Positions 50,908-60,727 of a stretch of DNA of 64,000 nucleotides are shown here, piece by piece; the first letter of the stretch is position 1; the number at the start of each line of letters is the position of its first letter. The position numbers and the translations under genes were made by a program. The stretch is from Chitinophagales bacterium. GTDB taxonomy: Bacteria > Bacteroidota > Bacteroidia > Chitinophagales > Chitinophagaceae. The DNA is taken from positions 1-64,000 of the forward strand of contig JAFLBK010000002.1 of the NCBI GenBank assembly GCA_017303335.1, given 5' to 3'. A model generated the notes under the pieces. The model was not told where the DNA came from, searched no databases, and saw only the letters and a list, made by a program, of their open reading frames with translations.

Positions 50908-52899
50908 ATGACAATGAAAAACTCGACACACGCCGCAAAGAAGGTTTCCCAAAGTATCAGGCTTTTATTCTTGTTGACTTTGACCGTAACAACGTCCCCA
51001 GGCTTCTCACAGATAGGTTGGGTACAGGTTCCTAGTATCAGTCCGGGGAATTCCCAAAATACAATCAGGGGTATCTCTGGCACATCATCCACTGATGTAT
51101 GGGCAGTTGGATACTTCTCCAACAGTACTCCAACACCGGAAGTATTTCAGGATTTGATAATGCATTGGAACGGCAGTTCCTGGCAACAGTCTGCACCCTT
51201 AAACCTCAGTTCTTCGCTTAATGATCTTTGGGATGTGGAGGCGGTTGCTTTGAATAATGTGTGGGCAGTAGGCTCTTACCACAATATCACATCAAGGGCC
51301 GCCTTATTCCATTATAACGGCTCTGCCTGGTCCAATTCCCCGCTTCCCCCAATTACAGGAGGAGCTTTTCTAAGAGCTATTCATGCCGTTAGCCCCTCGG
51401 ATATCTGGGCTGTAGGCGGAAAAAGCGGCGCAACTGATTTTCCACCCTATGTTATTCACTATAACGGAAGTTCCTGGTCAGAAGTAGCGGTTCCGAATCC
51501 TGATTATCGTTCTCATTTTAATGACATCCACGGCACGGCCAATGATTTGTGGGCTGTAGGCTATAAGGGAAATACTGTTGGACAGTTTCATTCATTTGCC
51601 ATGCATTGGAACGGCAGTAACTGGACCGAAATAAGCCTTCCTTCTTCCGTGGCGACACCTCAAACCCAGCTGCGTGCCGTAAAGATGACCTCAACCAACG
51701 ATGTTTGGGCTGCAGGAACCTATTCGGCAGGTGGTATGTTTACCATCCATTGGAATGGAACACACTGGGCAGTAATGAATTCGACTTCCGGTGCACCGGT
51801 ACTGGGAGCTAATATTTCGCCTGTTTCATCAAACAATGCATTTGTTTTTTCAAAGGATATTACGCAGTGGAACGGGACAGCCTGGAACACAGTGGATTCA
51901 TTGACACAACATACCGATCCGATTCTCCGGTCAACGATCAGGTTTTCAAATGGGGAAATCTGGGCCGGCGGACATGCTATCGATTTCGCCGCCAACAAGT
52001 ATGTTACATTGATTTACCGTTCCGTAAATAGTACACCGCTATTCACAGGAGGTAATTCACTATCCTGGAATGTTGCAGCCAATACAAATAATAATTCTGC
52101 GGGTAATTTGCTATTGACAACAGATCCGGATATTAGTCAGATCCTTACTTATTCAATTGTTTCCCCGCCAGCGCATGGCAGTTTAACGGGTTTACCAACG
52201 ACGGCCATTACTAATAACGGCAATGCATTGCCTTCCGGCGTTGGGTATACACCGACACCCGGATATACCGGAACGGATCAATTGGTAGTAAAAGTTTCAG
52301 CAGGGCCGGTAAGTTCTATCGCCACCATCAATATAAACGTACTTGGCGTTTTGCCGGTCGTTCTTACAGATTTTCAGGCGATTAAACAGGGAAAGTCAAC
52401 CTTATTGAAATGGACGACCGCTTCTGAATTCCACACACTGAATTTTGAGGTTGAGCATAGTATCGATGGTCTAAATTTCAGCAGAGTGTCCACTCTTGCT
52501 GCGAGGGGCAGCAGTAATACGCCTTCCCACTACGAATTTGTACATCATACCCCGGTAATAGGCACGAACTATTATCGCCTGAAACTCGTAGATCTTGATG
52601 GAAGAACAACGGTATTTCCGACAAAAAATGTTCAATTTGACGCCGCATACATGCAGCCAATAGTGCTGTTATCGAATCCGGTAAAGAATAAAAGTATCAG
52701 TTTCCTTGCCAACGCTACGGGAGTCTTACAGATCAATGTCTATACCTTACAGGGACAAGAAGTAATTAGCGAAACTATTAATAATTCCGTACCCGGCGCC
52801 CGCCATTCTGTACACCTGAACTATGCAACACCCGGAGTTTATATCCTGCACGTTGCAAATGGCAAGGACCGATATTCCGTCAAGGTAATTTTGCAATGA
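50908..52899 (+). CDS. T9SS-secreted beta-propeller-like protein
   Basis: 663 residues (an ATG at 50914 is also possible) with a signal peptide. Residues about 45-380 hold about seven repeats of the form [ST]-x-x-D-V/I-W-A-V/A-G ... H-W/Y-N-G-S/T-x-W, which suggests a beta-propeller. About 395-475 is a cadherin-like/Big segment (DPDISQILTYSIVSPPAHGSLTG...YTPTPGYTGTDQLVVKV). The C-terminus is a T9SS type A sorting domain (VLLSNPVKNKSISF...GVYILHV). It is exported and attached to or released from the cell surface; ligand unknown. Confidence 0.85.
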   Translation: MTMKNSTHAAKKVSQSIRLLFLLTLTVTTSPGFSQIGWVQVPSISPGNSQNTIRGISGTSSTDVWAVGYFSNSTPTPEVFQDLIMHWNGSSWQQSAPLNLSSSLNDLWDVEAVALNNVWAVGSYHNITSRAALFHYNGSAWSNSPLPPITGGAFLRAIHAVSPSDIWAVGGKSGATDFPPYVIHYNGSSWSEVAVPNPDYRSHFNDIHGTANDLWAVGYKGNTVGQFHSFAMHWNGSNWTEISLPSSVATPQTQLRAVKMTSTNDVWAAGTYSAGGMFTIHWNGTHWAVMNSTSGAPVLGANISPVSSNNAFVFSKDITQWNGTAWNTVDSLTQHTDPILRSTIRFSNGEIWAGGHAIDFAANKYVTLIYRSVNSTPLFTGGNSLSWNVAANTNNNSAGNLLLTTDPDISQILTYSIVSPPAHGSLTGLPTTAITNNGNALPSGVGYTPTPGYTGTDQLVVKVSAGPVSSIATININVLGVLPVVLTDFQAIKQGKSTLLKWTTASEFHTLNFEVEHSIDGLNFSRVSTLAARGSSNTPSHYEFVHHTPVIGTNYYRLKLVDLDGRTTVFPTKNVQFDAAYMQPIVLLSNPVKNKSISFLANATGVLQINVYTLQGQEVISETINNSVPGARHSVHLNYATPGVYILHVANGKDRYSVKVILQ

Positions 52900-52966
52900 A
52901 TCGTTGCTTCTGACAGAAGTAAATGATTGGCCTGAACGGTTATTTACTTAATCAAATTCAATAATT

Positions 52967-53002
52967 AGCAAGCCCGATATTAGCTCCGGGCTTGCTTGTT
53001 TT
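52967..53002 (+). terminator. Rho-independent terminator
   Basis: Arms agcaagcccg and cgggcttgct around atattagctc, followed by tgtttt. It lies 68 bp after the T9SS gene. Confidence 0.75.
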
Positions 53003-53588
53003 CATAAGCTCTCTGGCAACCCCATGTCAAAAGGTATTGATGGTATGAGTAGGGTTCCTGGCACTAACTTTGGCGAGGTGGTCTACGTCTTCCATAAAGG
53101 ACTTCAACAATTGTACTGTCTGCTCCTCACTACCAATTTCAGCCTTAGGCGACTACCAGCCCTGCATCGCTTGGCATGGAAATTTCTAACCTGCTCCTGT
53201 GCATCCACTTGTTCTCAATAAATTGGCGAGCTGCTCTCCCACAGTACCTGCGGGAAGCCTGTGTATCTTTACCGGCTCATTATTCGCTTAACTCCATTAA
53301 ATCCCCTCGCATTGGAGAGCCACTTTATGTTATAAAAGAAGATCCTAGGGCTTCTTTTTGGTGCCCTCGAACCGTATTAACCCCTTGTAAAGGATCCAAT
53401 GTGTCTCGACTCTGAAATAATAAATTTTGCAGCTTTAATCGGCAGCAAAAGTAGGTTCTGCTGAAAGTTCTAAACTCTAAATGCAAAATGGCCAAATCCG
53501 CAGGAGTATGTAATTATGATTTAATATAAATTAGATATAAGCATAATAATAAAACATGATACTAAGTAAAAACTATAAAGTTGCAAAA
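53003..53588. other. Intergenic region, possible decayed coding sequence
   Basis: About 590 bp without a supportable gene. On the minus strand, 53029-53150 reads as an open stretch ending in a stop (PKAEIGSEEQTVQLLKSFMEDVDHLAKVSARNP), composition of which is protein-like, but it has no start or recognisable family. The rest has stops in all frames. Confidence 0.4.
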
Positions 53589-53645
53589 AACTGGAAATCA
53601 TGCAACATTGAGTTAGATAATTTTCCCTTTCCCGGTACAACGCCT
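53589..53645 (+). repeat. Right copy of the 57-bp direct repeat
   Basis: Matches 713-769 at 45 of 57 positions without gaps, same orientation. It leads directly into the first hairpin of the array that follows. Both copies translate in one frame to similar short peptides (KS...ELD..PF.GTTP), so the repeat may derive from the 3' end of a gene. Confidence 0.5.
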
Positions 53646-54430
53646 TTCAAACTGAAAGGCTTTTTTATTTGGCATAAGGCAGGTTCATCCCGCCCTGGCG
53701 GGACCCCGGCATGTGCCTTTCAAGTTGAAAGGCTTTTTTGTTTGGTATAAGGCAGGTTCATCCCGCCCTGGCGGGACCCCGGTACAACGCCTTTCAAGTT
53801 GAAAGGCTTTTTTATTTGAGGTTATGGGAAGGATTCATATCCGCCAACTGGCGGACGGCAGGTTTACCTACCGAAGGCAGGTTTACCTACCGAAGGTAGG
53901 TTCATCCCGCCCTGGCGGGACCCCGTACGTGCCCTTCAAGTTGAAAGGCTTTTTTATTTGAGGTTATGAAGGATTCATATCCGCCAACTGGCGGACGGCA
54001 GGTTTACCTACCGAAGGTAGGTTCATCCCGCCCTGGCGGGACCCCGGTACAACGCCTTTCAAACTGAAAGGCTTTTTTATTTGGTATAAGGCAGGTTCAT
54101 CCCGCCCTGTCGGGACCCCGGCATGTGCCTTTCAAGTTGAAAGGCTTTTTTATTTGAGGTTATGGGAAGGATTCATATCCGCCAACTGGCGGACGGCAGG
54201 TTTACCTACCGAAGGTAGGTTCATCCCGCCCTGTCGGGACCCCGGTACAACGCCTTTCAAGTTGAAAGGCTTTTTTATTTGGTATAAGGCAGTTCATCCC
54301 GCCCTGGCGGGACCCCGGTACAACGCCTTTCAAGTTGAAAGGCTTTTTTATTTGGGTTATTGGAAGGATTCATATCCGACAGCTGGGAGACGGCAGGTTT
54401 ACCTACCGAAGGCAGGTTCATCCCGCCCTG
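53633..54430 (+). repeat. Array of eight terminator-like hairpins and three other hairpin types
   Basis: Four hairpin modules alternate. Type I: cctttcaa-nn-ttgaaagg followed by T6, at 53642, 53715, 53788, 53931, 54053, 54126, 54251 and 54324 (starts, approximate). Type II: tcccgcc-ct-ggcggga, eight positions, two carrying cctgtcggga and the last truncated at 54430. Type III: ccgcca-ac-tggcgg at 53841, 53981, 54179 and a degraded one near 54377. Type IV: cctacc-gaa-ggtagg, several. Type I has the form of an intrinsic terminator. The array lies between the T9SS gene and phnA and is probably non-coding. It is not CRISPR: repeats are palindromic, spacers are not unique and units differ in length. 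Confidence 0.85.
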
Positions 54431-54521
54431 GTTGATGCGATTTACAAACTGTGGTCCCGCTAACCTTATTTTCGTTCGGCAGCCGGCGAATAGCTACATT
54501 TGCGGGCAATTAAACAATCGT

Positions 54522-55079
54522 ATGGCAATCAGTACAAAATTGAGCGAAAGAAACCAGGGTTTGTGCGAGTTATGCAATTCAAATCCGGCAACACATGAAT
54601 ATCTGGTTAGTCCACGCACCGAAGCGGTACTGGAAAACCAGGTGGCGCTGTGTGATTCTTGTCTTGAAAAAATAAACGGCCAGGAAAAGGGAGATTATTG
54701 GCGTTGCCTGGAGGGCAGCATCTGGAATCCCGAACCAAGTGTTCAGGCCTTGAGTTACCGGTTATTGCATAACTGCCGGAGTGAGGAGTGGGCAGAGGAT
54801 GTACTCAATTCCGTGGAACCGGATGAGCATATCATTCAGTGGGGGTTAAGCGCCTTTGAGGTAGCAGACCGGCATAAAGATGCTTTCGGGAATGACCTGG
54901 AGAACGGGGATAACGTGGTATTGACGCAGGCGCTCAATGTGAAGGGTACCAGTTTCTCGGCGGCGAAGGGAACTGTTGTAAAAAGGATCCGCCTTGTTTC
55001 AGGTAATACGGAGCAGATTGAAGGGAAAATAAATGATCAGACAATTGTGATCTTAACGAAGTACGTAAAAAAGGGGTAG
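54522..55079 (+). CDS. PhnA-domain (YjdM-like) zinc-ribbon protein
   Basis: 185 residues from ATG 54522 (MAISTKLSERNQGL); the frame is open further upstream only through the hairpin array. An N-terminal zinc ribbon has Cys pairs C-E-L-C (about residues 16-19) and C-D-S-C (about 47-50). The C-terminal PhnA domain (KDAFGNDLENGDNVVLTQALNVKGTSFSAAKGTVVKRIRLV...IEGKINDQTIVILTKYVKK) is complete. Despite the name, PhnA/YjdM is not part of phosphonate breakdown in most bacteria; the function is unsettled. Confidence 0.9.
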   Translation: MAISTKLSERNQGLCELCNSNPATHEYLVSPRTEAVLENQVALCDSCLEKINGQEKGDYWRCLEGSIWNPEPSVQALSYRLLHNCRSEEWAEDVLNSVEPDEHIIQWGLSAFEVADRHKDAFGNDLENGDNVVLTQALNVKGTSFSAAKGTVVKRIRLVSGNTEQIEGKINDQTIVILTKYVKKG

Positions 55080-55140
55080 TTATCTAAGCCCCATCCGGTG
55101 GTTCAATAAGCGATGATTTACATGCGGGCGTTGTACCCGG

Positions 55141-55602
55141 TTACCCAGGCCATCGCCTCCACCATGGCTTCGCTGAGGCGGGTTCATCCTGGTTCAGTGG
55201 GGTGTTTAAACAGGGAGCCAGTATCCGCTCCAGTTCCGCGATCGCTTTTTGCTGATCAACAACCTGCCTGTCCTTATTCAACCCATACTGAACCTCGCCT
55301 TTCAGGTTGTCGTCATTGATTTTTGCGACAGCAAACAATGCATTGCAGGCATGATAGCGGATCAGGTATTCATTCTGCAGGTTCCGCACAATTTCAAACA
55401 GGGGGTTTATCGATTTTACGGTTCCTTTTTCCTGGAGCACTCTCCACACCTGGTAATTATCACTTCCTTTCCAGATGCCGTATTTGTTCTCTTTCTTGTC
55501 CGAAATCAGCGAAATAAGCTCGGGTTCGCTAAGCCTGCTTAATTTTTTATATGCGCTTTCAGCATATTCTTCAAACTGTCTTTGGAATTCCGCATATGTC
55601 AT
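55141..55602 (-). CDS. Hypothetical HEAT-like helical protein
   Basis: 153 residues, all-helical in appearance (PELISLISDKKENKYGIWKGSDNYQVWRVLQEKGTVKSINPLFEIVRNLQNEYLIRYHACNALFAVAKI), with a HEAT-repeat-like helix pair at about 70-105. Cytoplasmic. No family recognised. It runs convergent to the phnA gene. Confidence 0.6.
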   Translation of the reverse strand: MTYAEFQRQFEEYAESAYKKLSRLSEPELISLISDKKENKYGIWKGSDNYQVWRVLQEKGTVKSINPLFEIVRNLQNEYLIRYHACNALFAVAKINDDNLKGEVQYGLNKDRQVVDQQKAIAELERILAPCLNTPLNQDEPASAKPWWRRWPG

Positions 55603-55971
55603 AAAGGGGAAAGAATTTTATACATCAACGGGTTGGTTTATCTTTTTTTAAACAGTAGCGGGATTTTATTTCATACTAAGCGAAATGCATGAACCTGACC
55701 TGTGCATGATGCTGCCGCGATTTGTTTTCGTAACGAATTAACGAAGATATTTTTTTGACCGGCCCTTTTAGTTGCGATCCCGAATGTACGAATAAGGTTT
55801 TTTGAAATTTTCTTCAACGGGGTGTACGGTACGGTGAAAGAACGGGTCGATTAGTCGGATAAACAGGGTGAAGAGTATACCTCATTTGTTGATTTTTTGC
55901 CTGGAAGATCCCTTCCAATTCTTGTGCAATAATCTTAATATAATATATATTTATACATAAAAATAATCAGC
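55603..55971. other. Intergenic region
   Basis: 369 bp between the divergent HEAT-like and YadA-head genes. I see no gene or hairpin. The last 60 bases before 55972 are AT-rich (aatataatatatatttatac) and may contain the promoter. Confidence 0.5.
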
Positions 55972-58900
55972 ATGAAATCCTTGTTTTTTACTGTTTTAGT
56001 TGGTTGCATATGTTTTAAAGCGGAGGCACAAAGTGTGGCTATTAACACCGATGGCAGCACGGCCCATGCCAGCGCCCTGCTGGATGTAAAAAGTACCACC
56101 AAGGGCGTGCTGGTACCCCGTATGAGCAAGGCGCAAAAAAATGCCATTGTTACTCCGGCAACAGGGCTGCTGATTTACCAGGATGCGCCAGATAGTACAG
56201 GTTTTTATTACTACAATGGCAGTAACTGGCTTTGGTTGGCTTCGGCTACCACCTCTGTAGGCTGGCTCACTACCGGAAATGCGGGAACAGATACAGCTGT
56301 GAATTTTATCGGCACCACCACCAATATGCCTTTACGTTTTAAGGTGAATAACCAGTGGAACGGGCAATTCGATCCCAATAACTCCAATTTCTTTATTGGT
56401 AATAATGCAGGCAGGTTGAATACAGGAATTGTAAACACGGCCTTCGGCTCTATTGCATTGGCAGGTAATACCACGGGCAATTTCAATACGGCTTTTGGTG
56501 GTGGAGCAATGAGTTCCAATACAACAGGAGGCAGTAATGTGGCCATAGGTAATACAGCGTTGGCTAATCACAAAACAGGGGATAATAACACGGCCCTCGG
56601 CAGCAATGCCCTTAATGCAGATACAGCCGGCAACAGTAATGTTGCGGTAGGTGCCTATGCCATGTTAAGTGGCAAAAACTCCAACAGCAACACGGCCATC
56701 GGTTATGGTGCGTTATCCGCTGCCGGGTTGAACAGCACCAATTTTTTAGAAGGTAATTTTAACACAGCCATAGGCGCAAACAGCGCCGTAAATATAAAAC
56801 GGGGCTATAGCAACGTGTCGATCGGTTACCAGGCCCATTCCGCCGACACATCTGGCGTTGGCAATGTGATGATAGGTACTAGCGCCGGCAGCGGCCATAT
56901 TGGCGGGCAAAACAATATTGCCATAGGCAATGGCGCCTTTTTTGGAAATACCCGCGGGAATAATAAAATTGCTATCGGTAGCCGGGCCCTGGATACCGAT
57001 ACTTCAGCCAATGGGAATATAGCCATCGGACACTTGTCTATGTTTGTAAACAGAAGGGGCCTGAATAATGTGGCAGTAGGCACATCGGCCCTGTATGGCA
57101 ACTTCTCGGGCAGCCGGAATGTGGCCATCGGCGATTCGGCCCTCTTCAGTAATAATTTCCTGGTGAGCAGCGGCGATCATTTTACCAATAATACCGCCAT
57201 TGGCTATAAAGCACTTTTCACCAACAACCCAACCACCTCAGCCAATGGAAATAATAATACTGCTGTAGGTACTGAAGCGCTGTTTTCAAACATCATGGCC
57301 ACCTCAAATGTGGCCGTTGGTTATGCTGCCGGCCGTACCAATACCTCCGGAAACCAAAATACTTATGTTGGTGAAAGCGCCGGTTTCGCCAACACTACTT
57401 CAAGTTTCAACAGTTATTTTGGTAACGATGCCGGACTGAATGCAACCGGCAGCAACAATACTTTTTTGGGGCAGGCTTCCGGTTCTTTGATGAATACCGG
57501 TAATAACAATACATTGGTTGGTCGCCAGGCTGGCAGTAATCCGCTGGGGGCCAGTGCTTCCAATAACAACAGTACATTGGGAGCCAGCGCCGGACAAAAC
57601 CTCCGCACGGCCGATGATAATGTTTTTGCCGGCTACCAGGCAGGCCTTACCGATAGTACCGGGAACCAGAATGTGGCAATTGGCGCCAATTCGCTGCAGG
57701 CGTTGGGCACGGGCTTCCAAAATGTGGCAGTAGGAAAAAGTGCCCTGCTTGTAAACAGGGATGGCGATGGCCATGTAGCCATTGGACCATTCGCATTAAG
57801 CAGCGACACCACCCAAACCCAACCTTTCTTGTCGGGCGGACCTTATGCTAATACGGCCGTGGGTTATTTCAGCATGGAAACGAACAAGGATGGTACAGCC
57901 AATACATTCATGGGTGCACAAAGCGGTTCGAAGGTTGACAGGGGCAGTTTCAATACGGGTATTGGCGCCCGTGCACTTTCCAATGCCAATTTTATTTTTG
58001 CCAATAATACCAGCAGCTATAATACAGCGCTCGGTTTTGAAGCCCTGCACCGGGTAAATACGGCCGACAGCAATGCTGCCGTGGGTTTCCGTACTTTGGC
58101 CACCAACCAAACTGGCGCCCGCAATACAGGTATCGGCAGTGCTGCCCTGCTATTCAACAGCAGTGGCAACAACAATACGGCTATCGGTACCGAAGCCCTG
58201 GCTGCCAATAGTACCGCCAGCAACAATACCGCCATTGGTTTTATGGCTGCGAGGTCATCAACAACAGCCACCGGCATTTTGGCCATTGGCGACAGTGCCA
58301 TGTACAATAACAGCGCTTCCAATAACCTGGCTATCGGCAGCCGGGCCCTGCGTGACAATACCACCGGCACTACAAACATTGCCATTGGCCGTAATGCACT
58401 CGAAAGTAACCTGACGTGTAGTCAGAATATTGCCATTGGAGAATCGGCGCTGGCTTCGATGAATTTCGGCTCGACTATTTTCGGGAATAATGTGGCTATT
58501 GGGTACCGTTCATTACTCAATGTTAATCCGGTAGCGCTAACAAGCAGCGGTTCGCAAAACACGGCTGTAGGGGTTTTCACGGGCGATGATATGAGTACCG
58601 GGTTCAATAATACCTTGCTCGGGTACCTGACAGGCAACAACCTCACCACGGGTGCCAACAATACGTTTGTCGGTCATACAACGGGCGGAACAACTACCGG
58701 GGATCAGAATACGCTGATCGGGGCCAGTGTGTCGGCCAGTGCAGCTATTGATAATGCAAGCGCACTGGGTTACAATGCAGATGTTACCCAGAGCAACAGT
58801 ATGGTATTTGGTAATACCGCTGTAACCAAATGGGGCTTTGGTGTAAATACGGCTGCCGCAAACATTTTAGAGTTCAACGCCGCTGTTACCACGGCCCGGC

Positions 58901-59232
58901 TGACCACCGGCGGAGTCTGGACAAACGCCAGTGATCGGAACCTGAAAACCAATTTCACTTCCCTGGATGGCAAAGATTTGCTGCAGCGCATTGTGCAGTT
59001 GCCCCTGAGCAGGTGGAGTTATATTAAAGAAGGAAACAGCATTACCCATATCGGGCCCATGGCTCAGGATTTTTTTACCTTGTTTAATACCGGTGGCGAT
59101 GATAAAACCATTTCATCCATCGACCCGGCTGGTGTAGCCCTGGCTGGCATACAGCAGCTTGCAAAGGAAAATGAACAGTTGCGCAAGGAACTGGAAGCGT
59201 TGAAGCGGCTTGTTATTAAGCAGGTGAAGTAG
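55972..59232 (+). CDS. YadA-head repeat protein with S74 intramolecular chaperone
   Basis: 1086 residues with a signal peptide (MKSLFFTVLVGCICFKAEA). After an N-terminal module (~20-125) come about 40 degenerate 14-16-residue repeats of the type N-x-A-[IV]-G-x-x-[AS]-[LG] (residues about 130-940), as in the left-handed beta-roll head of trimeric autotransporter adhesins. The C-terminus is a peptidase S74 domain beginning S-D-R-N-L-K-T-N-F (Ser and Lys of the catalytic dyad) and ending in a coiled coil (LAKENEQLRKELEALKRL). S74 domains trimerise and then cleave themselves off, so the mature protein is likely a trimeric surface fibre. There is no T9SS or YadA anchor. Confidence 0.85.
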   Translation: MKSLFFTVLVGCICFKAEAQSVAINTDGSTAHASALLDVKSTTKGVLVPRMSKAQKNAIVTPATGLLIYQDAPDSTGFYYYNGSNWLWLASATTSVGWLTTGNAGTDTAVNFIGTTTNMPLRFKVNNQWNGQFDPNNSNFFIGNNAGRLNTGIVNTAFGSIALAGNTTGNFNTAFGGGAMSSNTTGGSNVAIGNTALANHKTGDNNTALGSNALNADTAGNSNVAVGAYAMLSGKNSNSNTAIGYGALSAAGLNSTNFLEGNFNTAIGANSAVNIKRGYSNVSIGYQAHSADTSGVGNVMIGTSAGSGHIGGQNNIAIGNGAFFGNTRGNNKIAIGSRALDTDTSANGNIAIGHLSMFVNRRGLNNVAVGTSALYGNFSGSRNVAIGDSALFSNNFLVSSGDHFTNNTAIGYKALFTNNPTTSANGNNNTAVGTEALFSNIMATSNVAVGYAAGRTNTSGNQNTYVGESAGFANTTSSFNSYFGNDAGLNATGSNNTFLGQASGSLMNTGNNNTLVGRQAGSNPLGASASNNNSTLGASAGQNLRTADDNVFAGYQAGLTDSTGNQNVAIGANSLQALGTGFQNVAVGKSALLVNRDGDGHVAIGPFALSSDTTQTQPFLSGGPYANTAVGYFSMETNKDGTANTFMGAQSGSKVDRGSFNTGIGARALSNANFIFANNTSSYNTALGFEALHRVNTADSNAAVGFRTLATNQTGARNTGIGSAALLFNSSGNNNTAIGTEALAANSTASNNTAIGFMAARSSTTATGILAIGDSAMYNNSASNNLAIGSRALRDNTTGTTNIAIGRNALESNLTCSQNIAIGESALASMNFGSTIFGNNVAIGYRSLLNVNPVALTSSGSQNTAVGVFTGDDMSTGFNNTLLGYLTGNNLTTGANNTFVGHTTGGTTTGDQNTLIGASVSASAAIDNASALGYNADVTQSNSMVFGNTAVTKWGFGVNTAAANILEFNAAVTTARLTTGGVWTNASDRNLKTNFTSLDGKDLLQRIVQLPLSRWSYIKEGNSITHIGPMAQDFFTLFNTGGDDKTISSIDPAGVALAGIQQLAKENEQLRKELEALKRLVIKQVK

Positions 59233-59347
59233 GTCTGCTGGCGTATAAACCAGGTGGGAGGTTTGTCCGGCCCAAACGAAGTGGAGCAGTGCAGTGCAGT
59301 GAAGGAACGTAGAAGTATTGCAGCCAGGCGCCGTATGTTATCAAAAT

Positions 59348-59881
59348 TTACGGCCTGTTCGCTTTTTCTAAGGCTATAATCCTGTCAATGAAGCTGTTTA
59401 TTTTCAGCTCTTTTAATTCAGCGTATCGTTTGCGGTTCTGATTGGCTTTTTCGGCCAATTCATATTTCATTTGCTGGTATTCAAGCCTGGCCCAATTGTT
59501 TTTCTTCAGGTAGTCCCTGGAAAGCAGATGCCGTTCCAGTGCCTGGCTGTTTACCGGGCAAACATAAAGATGATGTTTTACCGAATCTAAAATTTCATTG
59601 ACTGATTGTCCGTCTCGTTTAAATACCTCCCGATCTTTAATCCCCTGGTCGCCATTATGATAATATCCTGCTTTTTCAAGCCCTGCTTTTATGCGTAGAA
59701 AATCAGTTTGGGTGGAATAAATAATATCAATATCGATAATTGGCTTTGCGTCTAAATAAGGAACAGAGGTGCTTCCAATATGTTCTATGTTATAGTCTAT
59801 CCCGTATAGCGCATTTTCAATTTCGCGTTTTATGTCCTTAAAAAAACGGGGCCAGTTTGGTGAGTATTTTTCAATTAACAT
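59348..59881 (-). CDS. GrpB family protein
   Basis: 177 residues, a complete GrpB/UPF0157 domain: YSPNWPRFFKDIKREIENAL, IEHIGSTSVPYLDAKPIIDIDI, HHLYVCPVNSQALERHLLSRDYLK are diagnostic. The fold is that of a nucleotidyltransferase (G-S-T-S and D-x-D), and relatives are sometimes fused to dephospho-CoA kinase; the reaction is unknown. Monocistronic, cytoplasmic. Confidence 0.9.
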   Translation of the reverse strand: MLIEKYSPNWPRFFKDIKREIENALYGIDYNIEHIGSTSVPYLDAKPIIDIDIIYSTQTDFLRIKAGLEKAGYYHNGDQGIKDREVFKRDGQSVNEILDSVKHHLYVCPVNSQALERHLLSRDYLKKNNWARLEYQQMKYELAEKANQNRKRYAELKELKINSFIDRIIALEKANRP

Positions 59882-60009
59882 TGCGATGCCTGGTTATTGT
59901 AAAATGTACTGCCTGAAGCATGATTCCATCTTAAACGGGGTGGCAAAGAAAGTCATTTCTCACTCCTTTGCTTTTGTAGTCTCTTACGGTTACTTCATGA
60001 TAAGTTTGC

Positions 60010-60552
60010 TCAACAACCGTCTTTGCGGGGGGCACGTTTGTAAATTACTTTACCATCCCGTTCTGCATAATCGCCTGATATGATGGCATAGGAATACTTG
60101 GGGGCGTAGGATACAAAATGGCTTCGTATGATAATTTTGTCATTAACTTTCAAACTATACAATTCCTTAAGTACAGCAGGCTTTTCCGGACCAAAGCTTA
60201 GAATATACTCGTCGTCATTAATCCTTACCATCACCCCGAAACCCAATTGCGAGCCCGGCGGAAGTGAAAGAGAAGTTACGACAGCTTCCATATTGGCTGA
60301 AGTATTTACCTGGTTCCTTATTTTTGCTGCACCGGCAAGTACTTTTTTACCTTGGGGAGATGCTTCCCATTTTTTAAAGTTAATACCAGGAGGGGTGGCT
60401 TCCCATTTTGCCAGTTCGGATTTCATTTCAGCGGCAGAGAGTGGCTTGGGGGTAGCTTTTTTTGATGCTTCTTTTTTGAATTCGCGGTTAGCAAATACGA
60501 ACCCGCTAACGGCAACCAGCAGTACGATCAGCGCATAAATAACTTTTTTCAT
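60010..60552 (-). CDS. Hypothetical exported or membrane-anchored protein
   Basis: 180 residues from ATG 60552 (the frame opens 24 bases earlier). The N-terminus is a signal anchor (KKVIYALIVLLVAVSGFVFA); the mature part has a helical segment (LSAAEMKSELAKWEATPPGINFKKWEASPQGKKVLAGAAKIRNQ) with a doubled K-W-E-A-[ST]-P motif, then a beta-rich domain resembling an OB or barrel unit (KVNDKIIIRSHFVSYAPKYSYAIISGDYAERDGKVIY). Function unknown. Confidence 0.65.
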   Translation of the reverse strand: MKKVIYALIVLLVAVSGFVFANREFKKEASKKATPKPLSAAEMKSELAKWEATPPGINFKKWEASPQGKKVLAGAAKIRNQVNTSANMEAVVTSLSLPPGSQLGFGVMVRINDDEYILSFGPEKPAVLKELYSLKVNDKIIIRSHFVSYAPKYSYAIISGDYAERDGKVIYKRAPRKDGC

Positions 60553-60727
60553 ATATTTTGTAGGTTTAAGTAACATGATCGATCCCGGATAAACCCGATC
60601 TGTTTAAGGCGATTTTTTATTTTCCATGCTTTTAAGTTGACTCGGCAAAAATACCCTGGAAATGTGCAGGCAGCGGCGCCCGGCGTGTAAATAATAGTGT
60701 AAACTTTGTAAATAATATATTGACAAT

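Noticed and set aside
53633..54430. CRISPR array
   Set aside because: Repeats are themselves palindromic and occur in several kinds; the sequence between them is repeated and not unique, unit length varies, and there are no cas genes.
56211..58661. Antisense genes within the YadA-head gene
   Set aside because: The long open frames on both strands arise from the repetitive, GC-skewed codons of the head repeats; their translations are low-complexity and lack family signatures.
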